This document shows positions 27,237 to 36,090 of a DNA stretch of 64,000 bases, piece after piece (the stretch's first letter is position 1; each line of letters opens with the position of its first letter). The notes under the pieces are model-generated. The model ran no database searches. It was given only the letters and a program-made list of their open reading frames with translations, and was not told the DNA's origin. Where the stretch lies: contig WSYJ01000060.1 of assembly GCA_020186115.1 (NCBI GenBank), positions 1 through 64,000 of the forward strand, written 5' to 3'. The DNA is from Histomonas meleagridis. Taxonomy: Eukaryota; Parabasalia; Tritrichomonadida; Dientamoebidae. The position numbers and the translations under genes were made by a program.

Positions 27237-28123
27237 TTCCTTTGTCAAACCGTCATATAACCTCCCGGTTCAAAAAGTTGTTAAAGAAAGAATTTATTCT
27301 CTGAATTTTGAGTGACCATGAACATTATTTAAAATATATTTATCGTATAAAATAATGCAAATTAAAATATAAAAAAGAAATGATATGATTGACTTGCATA
27401 TAAGATATCTGGTTTATAATATAAAAATATATATATGTTTATAAAAATTATTCTCTATAAACTTTTTTTGGTGTCAGAAAAAACCGTTTCGATATCAGCG
27501 TTTTTCGGTTCGCATCATAAAAAGTTTGATAACCGAAAATAATCAACAGAAAACAATAAAAATCAGAATTTCGGACCGGTTATCATGAAAAACATCCTCA
27601 TTCTAACATGATTTCAAAGAGAAAATAGAATATAAAAATTCTTTTTTTTAAGTCTTCTTAACGTTAGATCATTTGAACTTAAATAAATTCTCAGTTATGC
27701 AAAAAAATTGGTTAGAGATTTGGAACTTATCCAGAAAGGTTTGGAACGGTGAATGGTGTAAAAGAACTTTTTGAATGGTATACACGGTTATAAAATGGAT
27801 TTGACCTTCCTTCTCTAATTTGCAAAATTCCAGCAGATAAAATATATAACCATGCAATTTCATAAGAAGCACAAGAGGCTAAGGTGTTTTGCATGCTAAA
27901 TTATAAATTTTATAGTTTTAAATTTAAATTTGCTAATTAATAAAGTCGAATGAATTCATTCAATTTTTAAATACGCTTTTAATGTTGTTGCAAAATAGTT
28001 TGTGAAACATAGGGAAAAGGAGTTATCTTTCTTTAGTTTTGTTTAAACAAAAAATTGAATCGTTTACATTTTTAATTTCAGAAATTTTCGATCGCTCTCC
28101 AAAATACTTAATATAATTCTTGA
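27237..28123. other. Intergenic, about 890 bp
   Basis: AT-rich between divergent genes. One minus-strand stretch at about 27735-27900 is open for some 50 codons (it includes SCASYEIAWLYILSAGILQI) with no start codon and no recognised family; it may be a gene remnant. Clustered CGGTT/AACCG boxes at 27482-27590 could belong to a promoter. Confidence 0.35.
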
Positions 28124-29158
28124 ATGGGAAGCGGCCAAAGCTGCTTTATCATCGGTGAATGGTTCAAAACATTAGAATCACTTGAAAAAATTATTTTGAA
28201 CATAGATAATGATAACATTGATGAATCTGTTGAAACAACATTGAATCTTCTTAGTGATGATGTATCTCCATCTCCTAGCTGGACTCTTAGTCGAATGGTA
28301 TATTCAGCATATGTTTCACAAATGAAAGATGCAGATATTTATTTTAATTTTATTAAAGAAATCAATGAAAAAAGAGATAAAAATGATTATGATATGATTA
28401 ATGCATTTGCTCAATTTCTTCTTAGTTTAGATATGCAAGAATCTTATTTTCTTCTTAGTAGAATGATCGAATCAAATTTAATATCATCAAATTTTGTTAA
28501 GAATAAAATGTCTTTTTATTTTGCAAATCATATGTCCAAAAAAAAGATCAATAAAATTAGATATTGTCATCTTCCGTTTTCTGATTATTTCTATGTTAAC
28601 TATGAAGAACTTTCAAATAATGATTGGGAACTTCATAAGAAATATGTTAAAGAAGGAATAAATCAGAATGAAATTGCGAAAATAATTCGGAATGATGAAA
28701 TAGAAAAACTTCAAGAAATATCATCAGAAACAAACTTCGATTTTAATCAAACAATTGAGCCATCACTTTATGAAAGATATTCATTTATTAATCATAAAAA
28801 TGTTACATTAATTGATTATGCAGCATTTTTTTCTTCAGTTAAATGTTTTAAATATTTACTTATGAATAATGCAAAAGTAGAAAACACAGGTAAATATGCA
28901 GTTGCAGGTGGAAATGAAGAAATTATTCATTTATGTGAACAAAATCATTCATCATTTAAAGATGCATATGTAGCAGCAATTGAATTTCATCAAAATGATA
29001 TCTTTCATTATCTTTACGATAATAATATTGTTAAATATCCTTTAGAAAGACTTGTTAACTTGTTTTTGTTTCCTAAAAATGAATTCACGAATTTTGAGTT
29101 ATTTAATGTTTTTCTTGAAGGCAAAAGAATCAATATTAATAATGCTATGAATGATTAA
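28124..29158 (+). CDS. DUF3447/ankyrin family protein (array broken after this frame)
   Basis: 344 residues and the best preserved copy of the family in the window. It starts MGSGQSCFIIGEW and carries the DUF3447 core: NAFAQFLLSLDMQESYFLLS, NYEELSNNDWELHKKYVKEG, IRNDEIEKLQEIS, and TGKYAVAGGNEEIIHLCEQN. It ends at a TAA soon after GKRININNAMND. In related genes ankyrin repeats follow, and here degenerate repeats do follow at 29230-30292, so the stop probably truncates the gene. No signal peptide or membrane segment. Function unknown. The closest relatives in the window are at 15852-16778 and the relic at 48640-49020. Confidence 0.7.
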   Translation: MGSGQSCFIIGEWFKTLESLEKIILNIDNDNIDESVETTLNLLSDDVSPSPSWTLSRMVYSAYVSQMKDADIYFNFIKEINEKRDKNDYDMINAFAQFLLSLDMQESYFLLSRMIESNLISSNFVKNKMSFYFANHMSKKKINKIRYCHLPFSDYFYVNYEELSNNDWELHKKYVKEGINQNEIAKIIRNDEIEKLQEISSETNFDFNQTIEPSLYERYSFINHKNVTLIDYAAFFSSVKCFKYLLMNNAKVENTGKYAVAGGNEEIIHLCEQNHSSFKDAYVAAIEFHQNDIFHYLYDNNIVKYPLERLVNLFLFPKNEFTNFELFNVFLEGKRININNAMND

Positions 29159-29229
29159 ATCTTTTGTTTGTTTTTTCTATTAAAAAAATAATTTTTGTAA
29201 GATATTTTTGCAAATTATTTTAAATATTT

Positions 29230-29728
29230 GAAACACCTCTTATTTATGCATCTAAATATAACCATATAGAAATAACTAAATTACTTCTTGAACAAGAAGG
29301 AATAAATATCAATATCAAAGATTTTTATTATTATAAAAATTTGATGTGTCAAAAGAATATTCTTTAGAGATTTATCAATTTATAAAATACTCCATTTCTT
29401 TGGGCTTGTATAAATGGTCACACTGGAATAGTTAAGTTACTTCTTAAACAAAAAGGAATTGATATTAATACTAAAAGTATTTATATGTTTTATTTAATAT
29501 TTATTTTAATAATTTTATTATATATGAAAATGATATTTGAAAATAATTAATATTATTTATGACACCACTTATGAGGGCATCTGAAAATGGACACACTGAA
29601 ATAGTTAAATTACTATTGAATCAAAAAGGAATTGATATTAATGCTAAAGATATTTATTTGTTTTATTTAATATTTATTTTAATAAATTAGAATTTCAAAA
29701 AAGTATTTGGAAATTATTTAAATTATTT
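29230..29728 (+). pseudogene. Degenerate ankyrin repeats with spacers, downstream of DUF3447 gene
   Basis: Three broken ankyrin repeats are readable in changing frames: TPLIYASKYNHIEITKLLLE (near 29231), a second with CINGHTGIVKLLLKQKGID, and a third with RASENGHTEIVKLLLNQKGI. Each is followed by an AT-rich spacer of about 80 nt starting ATTTAT(A/T)TGTTTTATTTAA. Stops occur in every frame. Confidence 0.6.
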
Positions 29729-30292
29729 ATGACACCACTTATGTTTGCATCATATAAAGGTTATTTAGAAATTACAAAATTACTTCTTGAACAAGAAGGA
29801 ATTGATGTTAATACAAAAGATTATAAATATTATAATATTTTAGTATTTCAAAATAATATTTGGAATTTGTTTAAACTATTTATTACAGCACTTATTTATG
29901 CATCTTCAAATGATCATATAAATATTGTAAAGTTGCTTCTTGAACAAGAAGGAATTGATATTAATGCTAAAAATAAAATTTATATTAATAATTTTGTATT
30001 TCAAAATACTATTTGGAAATTATTTAAATTATTTTATACTGCACTTATTTCCGCATCTAGATTTGGTCATATAGAAATAGTTAAATTACTTCTTGAGCAA
30101 AAAGGAATTGATATTAATGCTAAAGATATTTATTTGTTTTTATTTAGAATTTATTATAATAATTTAATTTATAAAAATAATATACGGAAATTATATCAAT
30201 TATATGATACAGCATTTATACTTGCATCTTTTTGTGGGCACAAAGAAATAGTCAGATTACTGAATAATAAAGAATTTAATTGTAATGCTTAA
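29729..30292 (+). CDS. Ankyrin repeats interleaved with 21-27 residue spacers
   Basis: 187 residues and four ankyrin units starting TPLMFASYKG, TALIYASSND, TALISASRFG and TAFILASFCG. Between them, where the usual 4-residue turn should be, sit spacers of 21, 21 and 27 residues rich in Phe, Tyr, Ile and Asn, each with a Trp or Arg in NI(W/R)(N/K)L. Unit lengths are 153, 153 and 171 bp instead of 99. This is probably the 3' part of the locus that begins at 28124, split off by decay; the ATG may not be a real start. Whether the spacers are translated, removed or simply degenerate cannot be settled from DNA. Confidence 0.5.
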   Translation: MTPLMFASYKGYLEITKLLLEQEGIDVNTKDYKYYNILVFQNNIWNLFKLFITALIYASSNDHINIVKLLLEQEGIDINAKNKIYINNFVFQNTIWKLFKLFYTALISASRFGHIEIVKLLLEQKGIDINAKDIYLFLFRIYYNNLIYKNNIRKLYQLYDTAFILASFCGHKEIVRLLNNKEFNCNA

Positions 30293-30509
30293 ATGTAATT
30301 TCAATATTTTAATGTGATAATCATTTCTTGTTTACAATAGAATTTCAAAGGAGATTTTTTGTTCAATGACTTTAAAATATTTATTAATTTTTTGAGCAAA
30401 ATTAAATCAGGTTTTTAATAAAATACTTTCATTTTTGAAGTTACAGATAAAAACGATGCATTTTTACATGTTATCTTTATTCCAAATTTATTTCCGATTG
30501 TTATTTAAA

Positions 30510-31817
30510 ATGTTCCCTGCTAAATCCATCGTTAAATGCGATGAAAACGAATCAATTTCTCTTCTTGAAAAAGAAAATTTTCATTGTATTAAAGGAATTC
30601 GAATAATTGGGTTATTTCACCAATTGGAATGCTTAATATCCTTATCCATTGATGTGTTAAGTGAATTGGCAATGGAAATCGAAAAAATTTCCAAGCGGAT
30701 TATTGATGTAGAAAGCAAAATGAGTAATATTACTCAAAATATTTTGTATAATACCAAAAACTTTCTAAGAGAAGAAAAATTTCAAAACACATCACATAAA
30801 AATGAGTCAATACCAAATATTCAACTAACATTAAGTTGTACAAAGATTGTACAAGATCTTATTGAAACAGCAGAACCATCACCTGATTTTTCTTCATTTA
30901 ATATTTTTTTATCATTAACTTTAAACGATTATATAATTGATGTTAATAAGTGTTTTTCTGATCCGGATTTTTTTAAGCGTCAATATATTCAAGAATTACT
31001 CAAACAATGTAAAGAATATAAAGAAGAATTGAAAAGGAACAATAAAAGGAAGTCAACATTTATTTATCATCATGATACAAAGAAAAATAATGTTCATTAT
31101 TTTACGCAATGTCCTCCAGCAATTATTCCATGTCTTAAACCTAAAATGTTAATATGTCCTCCTCCAAAAGGTCAAGCATTTCATCAAGATATTCCAATTT
31201 CACTTTTATCTCAAAATAATAATAAGGAAATAAGAAAGCAATATCAAAGCATGCGTTCTCTTTCAACATTCTCTAATATTCAATCTAAAACTCAATTTAA
31301 AAAAATTAAACCTGTATTAATTAGAGCTACAGCAATTTCAAAATCACAACTTAAAAAGAAATCTTCAAAAACAAATGAAACAGAAATTGATCTACCTTAT
31401 TGTCAAGAAGAACAATCATATAATACAACATCAAATGTTAAAATCAATCAATCCCTTACTCCTCCAGTTGTTGAAAGAATAAGTCAAAATTCCATTATAC
31501 CTCCGCCACCAATATCAGATCTCATAATTGAATCAGATTCAAGCTTTAAAGACTCTCAATCTGAAGACATCATAAATAAGGATCAACATAATGCTCAGTC
31601 ACCAAAACCAATTTCTCATTTAGATTTGATAAAAATGGGAAAATATAAACTAAAAAAAGTAGATATTAAACCTCCACAAAAACAAAGATTTAATGATATT
31701 GATCCAACAAAACTTACTGTACAAGAAATACTACGCATGACTGCAAAAATACGTGAAGTTGTTGCATGCTCAGAATCTTCATCAGATGAATCATCTTCGT
31801 CGACATCATCGTGGTAA
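30510..31817 (+). CDS. SCAR/WAVE homologue
   Basis: 435 residues from the ATG at 30510. The N-terminal region fits the SCAR homology domain: LFHQLECLISLSIDVLSELA, helical and like ELECVTxxxLxxIIRQLxxL, then later DPDFFKRQYIQELLKQCKE followed by a basic KRNNKRK, as in the FxDPSYFFDLWxE...KRxKR block. A long polar linker with IIPPPPIS follows. The C-terminus has a WH2 motif (HLDLIKMGKYKLKKVD), a central amphipathic helix (VQEILRMTAKIREVV) and a Ser/Asp/Glu-rich tail with a terminal Trp, the VCA order that activates Arp2/3. ATGs further up (30456, 30468) would add a hydrophobic segment unlike this cytosolic family. The stop is TAAA. Confidence 0.7.
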   Translation: MFPAKSIVKCDENESISLLEKENFHCIKGIRIIGLFHQLECLISLSIDVLSELAMEIEKISKRIIDVESKMSNITQNILYNTKNFLREEKFQNTSHKNESIPNIQLTLSCTKIVQDLIETAEPSPDFSSFNIFLSLTLNDYIIDVNKCFSDPDFFKRQYIQELLKQCKEYKEELKRNNKRKSTFIYHHDTKKNNVHYFTQCPPAIIPCLKPKMLICPPPKGQAFHQDIPISLLSQNNNKEIRKQYQSMRSLSTFSNIQSKTQFKKIKPVLIRATAISKSQLKKKSSKTNETEIDLPYCQEEQSYNTTSNVKINQSLTPPVVERISQNSIIPPPPISDLIIESDSSFKDSQSEDIINKDQHNAQSPKPISHLDLIKMGKYKLKKVDIKPPQKQRFNDIDPTKLTVQEILRMTAKIREVVACSESSSDESSSSTSSW

Positions 31818-32050
31818 ATCATTAATGATATTAGATACTGATATTCTCAAAAATCCGTGGACAGCCGATAGGAAATTCTATTAACGATAATTGATTTTCA
31901 GAACAAGAATACAGTTTGCTGCTTTAAATTCTCTATCGGACGTAAGAGCACGTTAATGACACGATAAAACCGTGCGACCGGCAGTTTCATAATTTCAAAT
32001 CACATTTCTTTTATCGTTCTTTAGTTCAAATGGAAATAAAACTATTTTAC

Positions 32051-32635
32051 TCAATAGATGGTGCATTTCTTTTGGTGTTCGTGAGCTTCCTTGAGCTCTT
32101 TGTTACCTGTTTCCATCTTCTGAGCAGCTTGTGTAGTAGTTGTATCAATTCCGACGAGGACATGTCTTTGTTTCTGAAGCTCTTCTAATGTTTCATGGAA
32201 TATCTTGTTAACATCTTTCATGGTTTGAAGGATACTATTGACTTCTTGTTCGAGTATTTCTAAGTATTCGGTATCTTGATCAACCTGTGCTTGAGAAACA
32301 AGTTGATTTTGGAACTGTGGAGCTGGCGCTGATTCCTCGGCTGCAGTACTGCTCCTTAGTTTATTTAGAACAGGAACTAATTTTTGTTGGATATCTTGGT
32401 TTAATTCGTCAAATTGCTTTTGGCATTCATTAACTGCAGGGTCGTTCTTTTGGCTGAGAGCCATTAAGCTTTGTTTGCTTTGAGAAGATAAACGTTTTAA
32501 AGTTTGAACTTTGCTTTGGATTTGATCACGAAGATCTGGTCCATCATCGAAGCCTCCAACCTTGTCGGAAAGGTCGCATATTTCTTGTAGTAATTGTTTC
32601 ATTGATCTAAAATCATTTTGAAGGGAAGCAATCAT
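32051..32635 (-). CDS. Syntaxin-like Q-SNARE without membrane anchor, CaaX-like C-terminus
   Basis: 194 residues. The N-terminal half is helical (possible Habc-like bundle). The SNARE motif is about 125-185: LEILEQEVNSILQTMKDVNK, with IFHETLEELQKQRHVLVGID around the zero-layer Gln (KQRH, the position of the Gln in HEQG of syntaxins). After AHEHQKK the chain ends at once in CTIY; no hydrophobic segment follows. The terminal Cys is four from the end, as in CaaX prenylation boxes, so a lipid anchor would replace the usual transmembrane helix. AAACGGTT and TCACTT lie upstream (32656-32694). Likely an endomembrane fusion protein; the compartment is unknown. Confidence 0.7.
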   Translation of the reverse strand: MIASLQNDFRSMKQLLQEICDLSDKVGGFDDGPDLRDQIQSKVQTLKRLSSQSKQSLMALSQKNDPAVNECQKQFDELNQDIQQKLVPVLNKLRSSTAAEESAPAPQFQNQLVSQAQVDQDTEYLEILEQEVNSILQTMKDVNKIFHETLEELQKQRHVLVGIDTTTTQAAQKMETGNKELKEAHEHQKKCTIY

Positions 32636-32655
32636 CGTGTAAAGAAATGATGGAA

Positions 32656-32694
32656 AAGTGACAACTTTGTTCAGCTAACTTTTAAAAAACCGTT
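32656..32694 (-). promoter_or_regulatory. Core promoter elements of the SNARE gene
   Basis: On the minus strand AAACGGTT (32687-32694) is followed by TCACTT (32656-32661), about 20 bp before the ATG. The pair resembles the trichomonad M3 and Inr elements. Confidence 0.5.
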
Positions 32695-32925
32695 TCCAAA
32701 CCACTTTTTTCAATAAAGAAAATAATTCCATTGAATACAATATAAAAATCACCGAAAATACACCAGATCACAACAAAAAACTTTAGATAAAGCGGAAAGA
32801 TTGATTTAAGATAACTCAACACATTTTATTGTCGAGCTAGTAATCAAATTAAGTTCATGTAAAAAATTGAATTAATTCAAGATTAATTATGAAGAATAGA
32901 TTTAAGCATGTTCCTTAAAAAAAAT

Positions 32926-33462
32926 TTACTTAGCAGCAGCTGCTTTCTTTTCCCTCATTCTGCGGCTGCGAGCACGACGAGCTGCAATTTGTTGTTGAAG
33001 ATTCTTTTCACGTTCGTTTTCAACTTTGAGGGTATGGATGTGTTCCATTAAAACACGCTTGTTACGGAATTCGTTACCCTTAGCTTTGAGATATAACTTG
33101 CGATATAAATGTGAATCAATTTCCTTCTTCTGTTTGAAATCTCTGAGGGTGCGGCGAAGAACACGTATACGGCGGATCCATTGCCATTTGGAGTTAAGGC
33201 GTGCATTACGTGTACCGCGACGTTTACCATAACCCCTATGACGACCAAGACGCTTAGCAAGAACACGCTTTGTGTGGCGAGCACTTGAGTGCATTGCAAC
33301 TGGACGACGAACAATGATACCATCTCCAACAAGTTTTCTAATTTGTTGACGAGAGTTAGCCATTGCGATGGTTGAAATTTCTGTTTCATCCATCCAAACA
33401 CGGCCAACGCCACAATTAAGCACAGAAGCTGCTAATCTTTTTTGAAGCTTTAAGCTGGACAT
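32926..33462 (-). CDS. RPL19: 60S ribosomal protein eL19
   Basis: 178 residues from the ATG at 33462 ([13 protein letters not shown]). The frame continues three codons upstream but without an ATG, and MSxLxLQKRLA is the normal start of eL19. Conserved: [49 protein letters not shown], and [13 protein letters not shown]. The long basic C-terminal helix ends in KAAAAK. It is part of the large subunit near the subunit interface. The stop is TAAA. Confidence 0.97.
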   Translation of the reverse strand: MSSLKLQKRLAASVLNCGVGRVWMDETEISTIAMANSRQQIRKLVGDGIIVRRPVAMHSSARHTKRVLAKRLGRHRGYGKRRGTRNARLNSKWQWIRRIRVLRRTLRDFKQKKEIDSHLYRKLYLKAKGNEFRNKRVLMEHIHTLKVENEREKNLQQQIAARRARSRRMREKKAAAAK

Positions 33463-33469
33463 TTTGGTC

Positions 33470-33488
33470 AAAGGCCAACCAAACCGTT
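33470..33488 (-). promoter_or_regulatory. AACGGTT plus CCTTT promoter pair of eL19
   Basis: Minus strand: AACGGTT at 33482-33488 and CCTTT at 33470-33474, 8-12 bp before the ATG. The same pair precedes uL3 and eL18 in this window and resembles the M3 and M5 elements known from Trichomonas vaginalis. Confidence 0.55.
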
Positions 33489-33578
33489 TTATTCATTGAA
33501 AAGCATGTCAAACAAACCTTCTGAATCAGTTGAACGTTAATAATTAATCATTTGAAATGTTTACATTTTCCAGAAAAA

Positions 33579-34487
33579 ATGGCCGAAAACAACAATGAGA
33601 CAGCAAATAATGACGCAAACATAACAATTAAAGTCAAATGGAATGGGTGTACAAACCCAGCAGAAGTTTCAGTGTCAAAAGATATAACAGGGGAAGCTCT
33701 TAAAGATATTGTTACAGATTTAACTACAATTCCTATATCAAAATTAAAAGTTCTTGTTAAGGGTTCTGTTCTAAAACCAAAAGATAAACTCTCTAGCATA
33801 TCTGATGTTAAAGATGGTACCGCTGTTTATCTTGTTGAATCATTTGATCTTCCACCATTCGAAGAAGAGGAAGAAGAGGAAGAAATCGAAGACCCAAAAG
33901 ACAAAAATGGTGAAGAAGAAAAAGAATTTGTTCCAGAACCAGAAGTTGAACTTCCTGAAGATCCTAATTTTACTGATGTTGAAAATTTCCAACGAATGGT
34001 TTTAAACATGCAAAAGCTCATCAGTAGGTTTGGTGTAGCTTCTGCAAATCTTCAATACAATATGGATAATGTAGAAGTTGCTCCGGCAAACAAAGCCCTC
34101 AAGCAATATATTGAGTTATGGGAAAAAGAAGGGCATAAATTTGAAGAATACAGAAACAAACTTCTTGAGTTTCAAAGCAAAGCATATTCTACATTCAAGT
34201 CTGATCCAGCACAAAATCAAACAAAAGAGAACGATAAGCCGGAAGACGTTAACAACGATACAACGGTTATCGATACGCCGATACCGGAACAAAATGAACC
34301 TACAGAAAATAATGTTACTGAAGAGACAAGACAAATAGAAGAAATTCCTGAAACATGTCTAACTGAAGAAGAGCTTAGACTAGTTGAAGAAGACAAAACA
34401 ATCATTGCAAACCTTCAAAACAAACCTTTGTTTGGAATTGATTATGAAATAGGTCGCACAAATAAGCATTATTACTTCTTGAGATAA
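33579..34487 (+). CDS. Ubiquitin-like domain protein with acidic and coiled-coil regions
   Basis: 302 residues from the ATG at 33579. Residues about 14-82 form a ubiquitin-like domain (ITIKVKWNG ... ALKDIVTDLTTIP ... LKVLVKGSVLKPKDKLSSI ... DGTAVYLV), closest in feel to the UBL of Ubp6/USP14, but no protease domain follows. An acidic run (FEEEEEEEEIED) and a helical stretch (about 130-205) come next, then a polar acidic tail ending NKHYYFLR. It may shuttle to the proteasome or another UBL receptor; not determined. The start lies after AACGTTAATAATTAATCATT, which contains an initiator-like TCATT. The stop is TAAA. Confidence 0.65.
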   Translation: MAENNNETANNDANITIKVKWNGCTNPAEVSVSKDITGEALKDIVTDLTTIPISKLKVLVKGSVLKPKDKLSSISDVKDGTAVYLVESFDLPPFEEEEEEEEIEDPKDKNGEEEKEFVPEPEVELPEDPNFTDVENFQRMVLNMQKLISRFGVASANLQYNMDNVEVAPANKALKQYIELWEKEGHKFEEYRNKLLEFQSKAYSTFKSDPAQNQTKENDKPEDVNNDTTVIDTPIPEQNEPTENNVTEETRQIEEIPETCLTEEELRLVEEDKTIIANLQNKPLFGIDYEIGRTNKHYYFLR

Positions 34488-34563
34488 AGAGATTTAAATA
34501 AAATATATTTAATTTCATTAATTTTAGTGATTTAATGAATCATTTTTTTGTTTTGTTTAAAGT

Positions 34564-34830
34564 AATCATTTACTAAATAATTTATTTACAATTTTATTTT
34601 CATATCCACCAATTGATTTAATTGTTTTGCTTAAAGTAAACTTTCAAAAAGATTTTAATCATTTACTAAATAATTTATTTACAATTTTATTTTCATATCC
34701 ACCAATTGATTTAATTGTTTTGCTTAAAGTAAAATTTCAAAATGATTTTAATCATTTACTAATCTAAAAACATGAAAACATTTGTCTATTTACAATTTCA
34801 TTTTCATATCCACCAATTGATTTATTCGTT
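34564..34830. repeat. 93-bp tandem repeat, about three copies
   Basis: Units start at AATCATTTAC at 34564, 34657 and 34750, exactly 93 bp apart, each carrying CATATCCACCAATTGATTTA. The first two are nearly identical; the third has an insertion. No coding frame runs through. It lies between the 3' ends of two convergent genes. Confidence 0.85.
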
Positions 34831-34875
34831 ATTCCTCCTTAAACTGCATTAAAAAAAATACATAAAATACAAAAC

Positions 34876-36090
34876 TCATTGTTTACTTCTGTAAAACACG
34901 AACCTGCTTGACGATGTATTCTTTGGCACCAATATGTCGACTCTCCTTGCTATCTCCTGTGCTATTTGATCAATTTCGTTCAATTGCCTTCTCATTTGTT
35001 GCTGCTGCACCTGTGTAATATTTAACATGTTTGCCTGTGACGTTACTTTACCTTTTAATTGGGATATTATCTCTGACTGCTTATCCTGCAATCCTATCAT
35101 TTCCTCGAGCATTTTGTTCATTTGATGCTGTTCGTGCACAATATTAGTAAACAAAATCGATGGCCTTGTTTTTGTTTGTGATTCTCCTGCTTCTTTCTTT
35201 TGTAACAATTGCGCTATGTCGCCTCTATCATCAGCTTCTGCGATATCTTCTGGAGTTTTCCCAAGTTGATTTTTAAGTTTCGTATCTGCACCTGCTTGTA
35301 ATAATAACGCAGCGATGTTCCGCCGATTATGTAAACAAGCATAATGTAATGGTGTATCTCCACCTTTGTCTTGAATGTTTACATTAGCTTTTTTATCTAA
35401 TAACATCTTGGAACTGTTCTCATTGCCAAACCAACATGCACAATGAAGAGCTGTTTTACCAGAAAAATCAACTTGGTCTATGTTTATGTTGGTGGCTAGT
35501 AAAAGTTTTATAATATCTAAATACCCAAACCAGCAAGCAAGATGAAGTGGAGTACGTTAAAAAATAAACGGATACCAAATGATGCAAAAAAACTGCAATG
35601 TCAGTGGTGGTGAAATTAACGCCGGCTTTTAGAAGAAGAGAGACACAGTTGGTACGACCATTTCGAGTGGCTATAAGAAGCGGACTTGTATCACGTGATA
35701 TTATTTGTTTGCCCATTGGAGTATCAAGAAGATATGACAATATTTGTGAGTGATCAGATATTGCTGCCCAATGAATTGCTGTATAAAATAGAAAAAATAA
35801 ATTCCAAAAGAAAATAAAAAACAGCAAAAAAAGAAAATAAATACTATCAGTTACTTCAATTTTGGCTCCGTTAATGCATAAGTACTTGAGAACATCAAGG
35901 GATCCACACGCTGCTGCAATGCATATTATTGGAACATGGTTCCGTACATATTGATTAATCTTAAGTGAAAAAAATAAAGAAACGTATCAACCGTCGCATT
36001 AGGACTGATTTTTGATGGAACTATTAGCTGTATTTTTGATTCTAAGTTTCGCTGACATGCGATTATAACTTGCTTTAGGTTTTCGTTCAT
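34876..36090 (-). CDS. Ankyrin-repeat protein with C-terminal coiled coil; frame broken or unusually spliced
   Basis: An ATG at 36090 begins MNENLKQVIIACQ. Ankyrin units follow: CIAAACGSLDVLKYLCINGA, TAIHWAAISDHS, SPLLIATRNGRTNCVSLLLK, RTPLHLACWFGYLDIIKLLL, TALHCACWFGNE and DTPLHYACLHNRRNIAALLL. A coiled coil (EEMIGLQDKQSEIISQLKGK and on) ends in RFVFYRSKQ and TAAA. Three frames are needed: a change near 35965 after a T-rich stretch, a 63-nt in-frame spacer between units at about 35787-35849 (translating to 21 hydrophobic residues), and a 43-nt spacer near 35560-35602 with a stop. Either T-rich introns without the usual consensus or a pseudogene. The two longest open pieces are 35468-35827 and 34876-35406. 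Confidence 0.6.

Noticed and set aside
29660-30210. Ankyrin spacers as ordinary GT-AG introns
   Set aside because: No consistent GT at the left or AG at the right boundary; ACAG, where present, is just the Thr-Ala codons of the next repeat. The question of other processing stays open.
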